DNA of 64,000 bases from Nephrocerus scutellatus. Taxonomy: Eukaryota > Arthropoda > Insecta > Diptera > Pipunculidae. Every line of letters starts with the position of its first letter. The stretch's first letter is position 1. Where the stretch lies: NCBI GenBank assembly GCA_947095585.1, contig OX352761.1, positions 36,667,260-36,731,259 on the forward strand, read 5' to 3'. Made by a program: the position numbers and the translations under genes. The notes below the pieces were generated by a model, which did not search any database, was not told the DNA's origin, and saw only the letters and a program-made list of their open reading frames with translations. This document shows, in pieces, positions 32,946 to 42,456 of the stretch.

Positions 32946-33897
32946 CGACGTACAATCCATTGATCTGAAACTTTGATTGTAGTTTATGTAGCAGAAGCTT
33001 AATTTTTAAGGATTTTGGGCAAACAAATTATTTTTTCAATCCATGCTTTTTGTATGCACAGAAAAATTCTTTGTTTTCTGTTTTAGAGTTTGAAAACATG
33101 TAACATATAACTTAAAGTTGTATTTTATTAAAAATAAATCGTTTTTGTTTTCGGTGTATAGAAGACTTGCTGAAAAAGGTAAAGCATGGAAGCCTGCAGA
33201 CGGTATTGACTGTTTTTTTTATTTATTAACAAAGTACCAGCTATTACGATAAAACTTATTACCAACAATAAACAAGGCAACTGAAAGACTGCCTCGATGA
33301 CCTTTTTAGTGATATACTATACTGCATACAGGGAAATTCCAGAAATTCTTAATTACTGTCAAAAGACAATATAAGCGAAGGAATTTACTGACACTCAAAC
33401 ACAAAAAAAATAGAGGTGTGGGCACAACACGACTTTCTTTTACGGACGGGTCCAGAATCTTCAGTAAATGTATATTAATTTTTTTTTCCATTTATTTTTT
33501 TTTATTGCACGCGAGTTTGCATATTTTTTCAGATCAAAGCAGACTAAACATTTTAAGCTTAAAATGTTTTTTTATTAGTTAACATCCTCATTGAAATTTC
33601 CCACAATAATTATATAATATAATACGAGTATCTACTAATATTCCAACACTATTTCTTCGTTCGTTTTTCGTTAATTCGTTACTTATAACACGTTGTCAGT
33701 TGCTATTAAGCCAATCGACAGTCAAATTGTTTAATAACCTGGTTAAAAGAATAGGTTAAATTATCCTTGGTAATCTAACAAAAAACCAATTCGATCTTCA
33801 TTAGCAAATTAACTAATTAACCTATTCCGCCCACTAATTACACTAACTCAAATTAAGAAAAAAATATCACACAACAATTATAAAATAAGAAAACCTG
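32946..33897. other. No recognisable gene
   Basis: AT-rich DNA. It probably contains the decayed 5' end of the hAT element, but no terminus could be fixed. Confidence 0.4.
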
Positions 33898-35209
33898 CTG
33901 TTTTGCTTGTTTCCAAATTCTAATTCCTTATTCCCCGGCAAATAAAATACGCCTAAAATAAAAATAAATCCAATATACAAAACAAATACGAGACTAAAAA
34001 ATAATAACAAAACATTTTTACGGTTTGTTGAACTTAATAAAATTTTGTGGACAAGCTCTTGAAATACAGAACTGTCCTTAGAAATGCAGGACGGATAGTC
34101 ACTGTAGTAAGATAAGAAAACATAAATACCCTGAGAGTATGTCGTTTGGTGACAAATCTATATATATGTATGTATGTACTACACACACTCGTATATAAGA
34201 ATAAGCATTGTTTTTAATTGTATTTGAATTAAAAAATACCAAAAAATAATTGCATGCAATTAGGCTTACTTACTTGAAAAGTGGAACAGTAGATAGAGCT
34301 ACCACCTTTGTTAATAACAGTGCTATAAGGAAACAATAGGGCGCCGTGGCTCAGTGGAAACGCGCATGGCTACTGAGCAGGAGCTTCGAGTTCGAATCCC
34401 AGTAACACCAAAAGTATTTTTCACACTGTCCCTTCTCTCGGGAATGTCTGACAAACGTTCCGAGAGTAATAACTTGTCACTGAAAGCTTTTAAATTCGCC
34501 GTTTAGATCCGGCCTTAAATTGTAGGTTCCTTCCATTTGTGTCCAAAAATATACTGTTTTGCTTGTTTCCAAATTCTAATTCCTTATTCCCCGGCAAATA
34601 AAATACGCCTAAAATAAAAATAAATCCAATATACAAAACAAATACGAGACTAAAAAATAATAACAAAACATTTTTACGGTTTGTTGAACTTAATAAAATT
34701 TTGTGGACAAGCTCTTGAAATACAGAACTGTCCTTAGAAATGCAGGACGGATAGTCACTGTAGTAAGATAAGAAAACATAAATACCCTGAGAGTATGTCG
34801 TTTGGTGACAAATCTATATATATGTATGTATGTACTACACACACTCGTATATAAGAATAAGCATTGTTTTTAATTGTATTTGAATTAAAAAATACCAAAA
34901 AATAATTGCATGCAATTAGGCTTACTTACTTGAAAAGTGGAACAGTAGATAGAGCTACCACCTTTGTTAATAACAGTGCTATAAGGAAACAATAGGGCGC
35001 CGTGGCTCAGTGGAAACGCGCATGGCTACTGAGCAGGAGCTTCGAGTTCGAATCCCAGTAACACCAAAAGTATTTTTCACACTGTCCCTTCTCTCGGGAA
35101 TGTCTGACAAACGTTCCGAGAGTAATAACTTGTCACTGAAAGCTTTTAAATTCGCCGTTTAGATCCGGCCTTAAATTGTAGGTTCCTTCCATTTGTGTCC
35201 AAAAATATA
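33898..35209. repeat. 656-bp perfect tandem duplication
   Basis: Copies at 33898-34553 and 34554-35209 appear identical by eye. The right breakpoint falls inside a SINE: copy 1 stops at CCAAAAATATA and jumps back to CTGTTTTGC, while copy 2 continues into the rest of the SINE. The junction has a few bases of overlap (ATAC). The duplication is very recent or an assembly artefact. Confidence 0.9.
34339..34553 (+). mobile_element. tRNA-derived SINE, copy 2 (3'-truncated by duplication)
   Basis: It begins GGGCGCCGTGGCTCAG with box B GAGTTCGAATCCCAG. It ends at TGTCCAAAAATATA, where the tandem duplication restarts. It is not an independent insertion. Confidence 0.88.
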
Positions 35210-35284
35210 CATGCACATCACAAGTGGTCGCGAGAAGCTCGGCATTGAACCGAAACGGTCTGTCGCGCCGAATATTATTATTAA
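34995..35284 (+). mobile_element. tRNA-derived SINE, copy 3 (full length)
   Basis: It shares its head with copy 2 and continues through GTGGTCGCGAGAAGC and CTGTCGCGCCGAATATTATTATTAA, the family's 3' end. No clear target duplication was seen. The tRNA-like head carries both Pol III boxes but is not a functional tRNA gene, because it continues into the SINE body. Confidence 0.88.
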
Positions 35285-35517
35285 GTGAGCAAAAAGTAAT
35301 CACCAGTGTAAATTTGTGAAATTTTGCTATTTGTTATTTAAAGTTGTATTTTGTGAATCAACGAACTTGCATTGTGTTTTTATTTGCACAAAGTAGGTAG
35401 TTAATGATTGAAGGAATGCTATACTATACTTCACAAGATCATTTCTGTAGTCAGTCTTTATTTACTTCCATAGCAATATGAAAGGAATTATTTTCGTTTG
35501 CTCTATATATTTATATA
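35285..35517. other. No recognisable feature
   Basis: AT-rich spacer between the SINE and the mariner-like element. Confidence 0.4.
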
Positions 35518-36538
35518 CCGGGTGACTGACACGAAGTGTTACCAACTTCAGACTGTCATTGCTGTCAAACCAGTGATGACAGAACGCTCAAATTTACACT
35601 AATGACAGTTCATTCCATTGTTTACAAGCGTACAAAAGCATTTTAGTGGGAAATATTCAGAAAAAAGTTATCCGCAATGAAATTCAAGCGTAATAGTGTG
35701 ATTGCTCTATGTTTGGCTGGAAAACTACAGCCGCAGATTGTTAACCAGTTAAAACATCTGCATGTGAATAAAATGTTTGTGTATCGCACCATAAATCGTT
35801 ATAACGTAGCGGCAGAAAAATGGTTCGTAAGGTGAACATTTCATACATATTGAAAGATCATCTTGGCCTTGAAATTCCAAAAAACGCATGGTCTCACCGA
35901 AGCTCAAAAAGAGTGGAAAGAGCAAAGGAGTTGTTACGCTTGCACGAAAGTGGAGATTTGCCGAATTTGGTTTTCTCCGATGAGTCACCGTTCGTTATTG
36001 AGCAATATGTGAACAAGCAAAACGACCGGATTTACTTGCCCGGCCGTTGTACTAAAAATTTGGACCAACGGATTGCCACTCGCAACCAAGCGCCGCCGAT
36101 GGTGATGGTTTGGGCCGCCGTAACGGCCGAAAGCCGTTCAGCGCCGAGTCATAAAGCGCGCGTCAATCAAGATTAGCTGAGAAACAACGTTCCGCGGTTC
36201 ATTTCCACTGCCCAATGGCCACCAAATTCACCGGATGCAAATCCGCTAGATTTCTCGGTTTGGGGTATTTTGAAGACCAAGGTTGGGACAAAAAAATACC
36301 AAAGTGTCGATCATCTCAATCAAGCGCTTAGCCGGGAATGGGCCAAAATACCGCAGAGCCACTTTCGTGCTGCGTGCAATAGCTTTGTCGGCCGTTTGAA
36401 GGCCATAATCGCGGCTAAGGGGGGTCAAATCGAAAACTGTTAATGCAATTCGAAAATTTAAATATTTTTGAACATTTATTTCTTTGATTCAATAAAATTA
36501 AAAAAAAATAAAAATTCTGTGGCGTTTTGTTCACCCTG
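35518..36538 (+). mobile_element. Tc1/mariner-superfamily element, internally deleted
   Basis: The ends CCGGGTGA (left) and TCACCCTG (right) are near-inverse, and each is flanked by TA, the target of this superfamily. The 1.02-kb element holds a single transposase-derived sequence and a short A-rich 3' region. The TIRs match only over about eight to ten bases. Confidence 0.8.
35677..36443 (+). pseudogene. Tc1/mariner transposase with deleted catalytic core
   Basis: From ATG 35677 a helix-turn-helix region (CLAGKLQPQIVNQLKH) leads to a stop at 35833. The frame resumes from about 35832 with LVFSDESPFVIEQ (first catalytic Asp) and GRCTKNLDQRIATRNQAPP, MVMVWAAVTAES. Then AESRS is joined straight to APSHKARVNQD: the segment that should carry the second catalytic Asp is missing. 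After a TAG at 36174 comes WPPNSPDANPLDFSVWG, with Asp rather than Glu as the third catalytic residue, and the tail ends at TAA 36441. The protein is about 70-90 codons short of the family's length and cannot be active. Confidence 0.85.
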
Positions 36539-37067
36539 TATATGTATAGTTTTGGCGGGTGGAGTAAGGTTATAGGACAGATAATATAATATACAGATGT
36601 CGCATGCCCATGGCATGCCCATGCCCATTTGAGGCAAATTAATTTTCATCGAGCAGGTACATTTGCCTACATGACCAGCTTTGAATTATTTGTCCTTGAT
36701 ACTTTCGATAAGATCTATGTTTCATTCCAATAAAAATGGTGTAGATGTTATATGGAACCCAAATTTTAGACGTCGAAGTCAAATATATTTCACACCTTCA
36801 CCTTCCTCGTTCGTTGGTACATGTAATATTTTAATATCAGCCGCATTTAAATTTAAATTTAGTTCTCAATATTTAAATAAGATAATTTATATGTTAGTAT
36901 ATTTTTGCCGCAAAGTAGAAGTTGCTCATAAGAAAGGTCTAAGGCAGCTGCCAGGAGCAGAAGTTATAGCGAGCAGTTGCTCCTGAATAAAAAATAAAAA
37001 AAATGCAACAGAATGGCTCACTGTATATAATGAGATAATACTGATTCTAGTTTGATTTTGATCATAT
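36539..37067. other. No recognisable gene
   Basis: AT-rich spacer. One curiosity is a GCATGCCCATG repeat near 36602. The 101-codon frame at 36681-36986 shows no domain. Confidence 0.4.
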
Positions 37068-37533
37068 TGTTACGAAAAGTAGTTAGTAGCGCATACGAGT
37101 ATAATAGAATTCAAATCATAAAATAAATCCCAATGTAAATACTGCATACTAAAAATAAGCACTTTTATGTAGCATACTGTAAGGCTGTAAGGCCGCCTGC
37201 AAGTTTGAATCATCGTGTACTGGTCAAACAAGTAGTCAAACCGGTTTGTTCGGATTGCCCGGTTTTTGTAAAAGAACATGTTTGAACATGTAGTCTATTT
37301 TTAGAAGATGACTTATTACATATCGTTAGTTGTAAATTACTGGTTACTTGGAATTTACCCAGAGCAGTTGAAAAGCTCTTGCTTGCAGAAATATTGTAAA
37401 GTACAGGAATTATAAGTGTTTTTGTGTGCATTTAAAAGTTGTCCAGTATAAAATTGTGAACTTGTGTTAATTTTACTGTCTATTTATTAAAGTTGCTATC
37501 CTTTACGAACTCGAAAGCCTGAATTTCGTAACA
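37068..37533. mobile_element. Solo LTR, 466 bp
   Basis: It starts TGTTACGAAA and ends TTTCGTAACA, perfect inverted LTR termini. It is flanked by ATAT on both sides (37064-37067 and 37534-37537). No internal region is attached. A Ty3/gypsy source is likely from the termini and the 4-bp duplication. Orientation is uncertain. Confidence 0.75.
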
Positions 37534-37537
37534 ATAT

Positions 37538-38159
37538 ATATAATTCCTACTTATCTGAAGCAATAAGATGCATAAGAAAAGACACGCAAAGTAGATTGGA
37601 AACTTCCGACCAGGAGTATTAATACAACCAAATTTCTTTAATTATAACACTGTAACTTTTTTCGTCAATATCAATATTAAAATGTCGACGGCACACCACC
37701 AAATATATTTTTTCTGAGTATTCTGGCAATACTAATACTGTTTTATACGGTCGGCTCCCTCAATACTATTAGTAATAGTATCATCGCTATATCGGTATTG
37801 TGAAAATACCTATACTGTTTTATATGTCCGGCACACTCAATACCTCACCAACTGTACACCGGTTAAATAGTACCAAATACTTCAAAGCATGGTCGAACTC
37901 CTTCCACACAAATTTAATAAAATTTTTCCTTTTTCCATTTATTGGTACATCCTGTACCAACCTGTACCATTTTCAACAAGGATATTAATATATCCTACTA
38001 TATATATTGGTCACCAGTGTCATTTCCATAATCACATACATTATGTCACTCAATAATTCACTCAATTGTAGCCATGTAGCCGTTTTCTAGAACTCAGGCA
38101 AAGGTTAGTAAGCAAACTCACCACACCGAGCAACTAATCACATTGCGCCAGGAAAAAAC
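37538..38159. other. Spacer with a short imperfect tandem repeat
   Basis: ATACTGTTTTATA followed by GTCCGGC/GTCGGCT and CTCAATAC occurs twice about 73 bp apart (37735 and 37810). Otherwise nothing is recognised. Confidence 0.45.
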
Positions 38160-38545
38160 CAGCAAAACTTGAATTTAGGGAACGAAACCATTTCACCAGC
38201 GATTTCTATAAAATTCGGTATGTAGGCAAAACCTTCTCTATAGAAAGCCCAACTCTACGCATACTAATGCTGTAAACCAAGACCAAACGCATGAGTGCTT
38301 GTGGGATGTGAATACAGTGTACAAAAAATAAGTAATCGCAAAGAGCGAGAAACGTAAGATGTGGTAGTGGGAAAGAGAAAAATTTTATATGAATTTTGCT
38401 CTTAAGTTGATTACTAATACAAATACGTTTGGTCTCAATCTAAGCATGTATCTGTGTACGATCGGAACAGTTGGGCTTTCTATAGAGAAGGTTTTGTATG
38501 TAGGACAAAGATGCGACTAAAGACTTGTTCCTATGGAACTAATTG
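38160..38545. repeat. Diverged 118-bp satellite monomer, split by a MITE
   Basis: CGAAACCATTTC, GATTTCTATAAAATTCGGTATGTAGG and, beyond the MITE, ACAAAGATGCGACTAAAGACTTGTTCCTATGG line up with the satellite of 12-24.5 kb. It is a single dispersed relative, far from the array. Confidence 0.75.
38227..38496. mobile_element. MITE with 28-bp perfect TIRs and 8-bp TSD
   Basis: CAAAACCTTCTCTATAGAAA... (38227-38254) is matched by its exact reverse complement at 38469-38496. The flanks carry TATGTAGG on both sides (38219-38226 and 38497-38504). An 8-bp duplication points to hAT-type transposition. The 270-bp element has no coding capacity. Confidence 0.9.
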
Positions 38546-38639
38546 GAACAGAAGATTGATCAAGTTCATAAAATAGTTCATAATTCATAAAATAATTGAG
38601 TCATATAATATGATTGAGTATTTTTCATACATAATTACA

Positions 38640-38960
38640 TGATATACCATGATTTTGAAAAGGAAAAACTCCTATCTAGATTTAAATTAATTGAACGCAC
38701 TGTATTTTACAGAGTCCATATTTTCCAAAAATGCTTTTTAAAAGAAAAAAGCCTATCAAAATATAATTTAATTGAGCGCACTGTGTCAATCATTTTCAAA
38801 AACTCCTTTTAAAAGGACAAACTGCTTTCTAAATACAAATCAATGGAAAAATATAAATTAGTTGAGCGCACAGTATTTTATAGTGTGCCCATAATTTTCA
38901 AGCATGCCTTTATAAGGAAAAATTCATTTCTAAACATAAAATAATTGAGCGAGGGAAATC
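38640..38960 (-). repeat. Inverted, diverged 84-bp-type monomers
   Basis: About four units with TTGAGCGCACTGTATTTTA, GTGCCCATAATTTTC, AAAAGGAAAAA and CTCCTATCTAGA are the reverse complement of the 84-bp monomers at 55.5-63.4 kb. A shorter copy lies at 44951-45117. Confidence 0.8.
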
Positions 38961-38989
38961 ACCTATATCTATATATATAAATCATCAGT

Positions 38990-39366
38990 TATTTTTCTTA
39001 TGAAAAAACTCAATCATTTGTAATGAGTATAAGTTCATCCACCTTCCATGATAATTGGGACATGCCCATAAAAATAGTATGGCTGTGTGGGAAAAACTTT
39101 CAGCTTTTATTTGACATCAACATTAGGCCAGCCCACTATTGAACTTGTACGGCAAAATCAGTTTTTTACTCTAAATATTCTGAAGTAGGTTTGATTGCCT
39201 CCATTTTTTTAAAAAATAGACGGTATTTTTATTGTCCTTCATATGATATGATTGAACCCCCAAACCTTCTTCAAACAACTGAAAGAAATGAATTTTTCAA
39301 AAAAAGAGAACTGCTCAATAAGGCCTTTCAGAAGAGGGGTGTCTCAAAGCCCTAACCCCTAATCGC
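38990..39366 (-). repeat. Conserved block, inverted relative of the 55-64 kb blocks
   Basis: Read in reverse complement: ACACCCCTCTTCTGAAAGG, TTATTGAGCAG, then ACACAGCCATACTATT, GGGCATG and CTTATACTCATTACAAATGATTGAG. The blocks at 55.0, 58.3, 61.0 and 62.9 kb show the same order. Other copies lie at 45150-45532 and, partly, 48183-48238. Confidence 0.75.
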
Positions 39367-40246
39367 TATAGGATTTCAATTTCAAATAAAACCATTTAAA
39401 GTTCAATGCAAACTTTTTCAAGAGCAAACGAAACCTTTTCAAAAACAAATAAAACTTTTTTCAAACCAAACGAAACTTTTTCAAATCCATATGAAGCTTT
39501 TTCAAAATTAAAAGAAACTTTTTCAAAATCAAAAGAAACTAAAATTTTTTTTTTCAATGGAGGGGCTGCCTGTTAACTGCTTGTGATAATTTCATAGCAC
39601 ATTTTGTTGGAATTGTTGCAGTCGTATTTTATGAAAATCAATAACTGTAACTGGTGCTAGTGAGAATCCAAATGTCTAACATTTTCGCTCATAATTATAA
39701 ATTAATTATAATCTAGTGGCTTTTTGACATATTTATCGGTTTCTAAGTTCAACTATCATTTTTATGCGACCATCATAGGCATAATTATTTTTAAAACACC
39801 GAAAGACTTAAAAGTCGTCGTTGAACTTTCGTAAATTTTTTCTTGCCGTACATTTTCTATATATATATATGAATTTTTATACTTGCCGTTAACATTGATA
39901 TTTTCACTTGTATAGATTCAAAAAGCTCGGAGAATTATTTGGATGTGGTAAATGTGATAAACGAGGCGTTACAAACAGTAACTTAAAACGACTGCAACCA
40001 TTTTGTTGCATGTTGCAACAATTACAACACAAATATGCTATGAAATTACCACAAGCAGTTAAGAGGCAGCCCCTCCATTGAAAAAAAAATTTTAGTTTCT
40101 TTTAATTTTGAAAAAGCTTCATATGGATTTGAAAAAGTTTCGTTTGGTTTGGAAAAAGTTTTATTTGTTTTTGAAAAGGTTTCGTTTGCTTTTGAAAAAG
40201 TTTGCATTGAACTTTAAATGGTTTTATTTGAAATTGAAATCCTATA
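39367..40246. mobile_element. Fold-back element with arms of more than 200 bp (copy A)
   Basis: The left arm 39367-39599 and right arm 40036-40246 are inverted copies, starting TATAGGATTTCAATTTC. They are built of A-rich AAACTTTTTCAAA repeats and GGAGGGGCTGCCTGTTAAC. The left arm has one extra 21-bp unit. The roughly 435-bp loop is AT-rich without a gene. The termini abut TATA, so the target duplication cannot be told apart from the terminus. Copies at 45533-47311 and 48239-49117 arose by segmental duplication. Confidence 0.85.
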
Positions 40247-40254
40247 TACCGTAG

Positions 40255-40565
40255 TTTAGCAAATTCAGGGATACGGTCATTAGGGAATGGAATTTCTGGA
40301 ACGAAGCCACTTCTCAACCAATTTGTATGAAAATTGGTATGTGGGACAAAGAGGCGACTATAAGAATTTTTACAATGGAAATTCTGGGATAGGGTCATTA
40401 GGTTCATTAGGGACTGGAATTTCTTGTACGAAGTCATTTTCAAGCGCGATTTCTATGAAATTTGGTATGTAGGACCAAGATGCGACTAAAAGACTTGTTC
40501 CTATGTAAATTTTAGGATACGGTAATTAGGGACTGGCATTTTTTGAACGAAGCCATTTCTCTTTT
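40255..40565. repeat. Three diverged 118-bp-type monomers
   Basis: Units with GGGATACGGTCATTAGGG, GAACGAAGCCACTTCTC, TTGGTATGTGGGACAAAGAGGCGACTATAAG and later CTTGTTCCTATG follow the satellite monomer in order. The same trimer is at 47320-47640 and 49126-49445. The adjacent minus-strand 113-codon frame covering the fold-back arm is a by-product. Confidence 0.85.
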
Positions 40566-40803
40566 GGAAATCTTTTGAGGGTATTTTAGGGGTCTTTTGA
40601 GGCTCTTTTGAGGGTTTTTATGCGTCTTTTGATGGTCTTTTGCTGGTACTTTGGGGAGTTTTTTTAATAGTCTTTTAAGTGTCTTTTTGGGGTCTTTCGG
40701 TGGTCTTTTGGTTGTCATTTGAGGTCTTTTTGTGATTCTTTTTGGGGGTGTTTTGATGGTCTTTTTGGGTCTTTTATGGGTGTCTTAAGAGTATTTTTGT
40801 CCC
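40557..40803. repeat. G/T-rich simple repeat, (GGTCTTTTG)n-like
   Basis: Degenerate repeats of GGTCTTTTGAGG. Equivalent tracts are at 47628-47887, 49433-49678 and, separately, 41757-42010. Lysine/proline-rich minus-strand frames arise from composition alone. Confidence 0.85.
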
Positions 40804-40869
40804 ACAACATCCAAGAAGTTTCACTTACACTGCGCGTAAATGTTACACGCAACGTTTTTTTATTTATAA

Positions 40870-41150
40870 ACTTACGATGTGACGTAACACCGACCGCGTT
40901 GATCGGATGTCACTCCTTAAATATTACTCTTTCGGTCATGTATCTATCGCCTGAGAACTTCATCTTTAGTCCGAACATCAGCGACTCGAACTTTGTCGTC
41001 TTTGCCTTCGATCACGGCTTCAACTAATCCTAAAAGCCATTTCTAAGAGGGAAGGTTGTTTTCATGGATTACGACGACCTCGCCTCGCCGACGACGCCAG
41101 GAGCCATTTGTTGTTTTGAAATAGATTGAGTATGTAGTCTATGGACCACG
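40870..41150 (-). pseudogene. BEL/Pao integrase C-terminal remnant, copy A
   Basis: Minus-strand reading gives GEVVVIHENNLPS, a TAG, KWLLGLVEAVIEGKDDKVRV and ADVRTKDEVLRR, then further stops. That is the C-terminal, DUF5641-like region of BEL/Pao integrases. Remnants at 47925-48182 and 49712-50030 are the B and C copies. No other Pol domain is attached. Confidence 0.75.
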
Positions 41151-41756
41151 CTGACCAATATTTTTGTTTGTTTGAGTTGAAGACGATGTTTCCAACCACT
41201 GCACTACCGAAATCCGATATATCTGCTTATTAACTGATTCTTGTCTTTAACTTATAGTAATATTTATAAATAACAAATAATACAATATTATCCTCGATTA
41301 GTAATCGGGAAACAATTAAAATAGGGAAGTATACTAATTACTTATTTAAAAAACAAAAAATTAATAAATGTGTTGGATCAGCAATCGAGAACTCGCCGTC
41401 TTCTGTTGTTAAATTCGGTCGTTGAATTTGATTGTCGTCAGCGAAAGTGAAATTGATGTGTTTCGCTATTGCTACGTTTCAATGAACTTGGACTGAGTTT
41501 TTAGTTGGGACGGGTTTAAATTTTTGTTCGCCAATTGTAAAATGGCGCGACAACATAATACGAAATACAGCTACTATCACAAAATAATAAAAATCGCCAT
41601 TTGAAATTTAAACTCTACTCACATAGGTATTTTGGTTGAGTTTAAACTGAGTTTAAGGTACACTCAACTCAGATTTATCGCAACTCACAATTTGTTGGGA
41701 ATGTCACAAAACATAATTCCTCGCTCCCTTAGAGTAGAGTGACAGCCACAAGAAGA
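41151..41756. other. Unassigned, possibly BEL/Pao LTR-derived
   Basis: No coding signal. It holds TGTTGGGAATGTCACAAAAC (41693) followed by CTCCCTTAGAGTAGAGTGACAG, which looks like the start of a BEL-type LTR, but orientation does not fit simply with the neighbouring integrase remnant. Copy C carries the same sequence at 50031-50650. Confidence 0.4.
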
Positions 41757-42011
41757 CTGATTAGGCAGTGGTCTTTTGGGTTTATTTTGGGGAGTCATTT
41801 GGGGGACTTTTTGTGGTCTTTTGGGGATATTTTGGAGTTCATTTGCGGATCTGTGGTGGTCTTTTGGGGTTTTTTGAAGGTCTCTTTGGGGTCTTTTGGG
41901 ATCTTTTGGTGGCCCTTTGAGGGTCTTGTGGGGGTTTTTTGGGTTTATTTTGGGGGTCTTTTTGGGGTGTTTTGGGTTTATTTTGGGGAGTTATTTGAGG
42001 TCATACAATAA

Positions 42012-42456
42012 TCCTATGGAAATCAGCACTTTCAGTTTTTTCCGAATTTTACAATTTTCCTGGTAACTTTTCTTATATAAACCTTATTTGGACTATGGCG
42101 AGCATAACAAAATAAAAATTAGCCGAATATTAGAAATTAGATTAAGAAATGAATACTCTGAAGAAATGAATTAAGTTCAATAAATGTAAAAAAATCGAAA
42201 TGAATTGTATTTTAATTGCATTGAAATGAATTTAATTTACGTGACATTTGCTTTATTGAGGTGAATCGAAATGATTCGCGTAGTATTGTTGCACTACTTT
42301 TTGTTAAACTATTTGCTGGATGGGTTGCACTCAGGTCGATTCCCTTTATTGAAGCACCTTGTTGTTTAAACATCATTTTTAAAGACGTAAAGCAGAGTGA
42401 TTTTTATTCATTATGCCAGTTTACACTTGTGTATGTTATTTATGTTAACAATGTTA
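42012..42456. other. Non-coding region downstream of the Helitron helicase
   Basis: AT-rich; likely the 3' portion of the Helitron (minus orientation). No CTRR hairpin end was fixed. Most of it (about 41789-42386) is missing from copy C. Confidence 0.4.

Noticed and set aside
34339..34410. A functional tRNA gene
   Set aside because: The tRNA-like head continues without a terminator into the SINE body and recurs at four places with the same body.
40102..40443. 113-codon minus-strand frame present three times identically
   Set aside because: Covers the fold-back arm repeats and satellite-like monomers; identity follows from the segmental duplication.
40512..40718. Lysine/proline-rich minus-strand frame
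   Set aside because: Produced by the G/T-rich simple repeat.
41739..42011. 90-codon glycine/phenylalanine-rich frame
   Set aside because: Translation of G/T-rich simple sequence.
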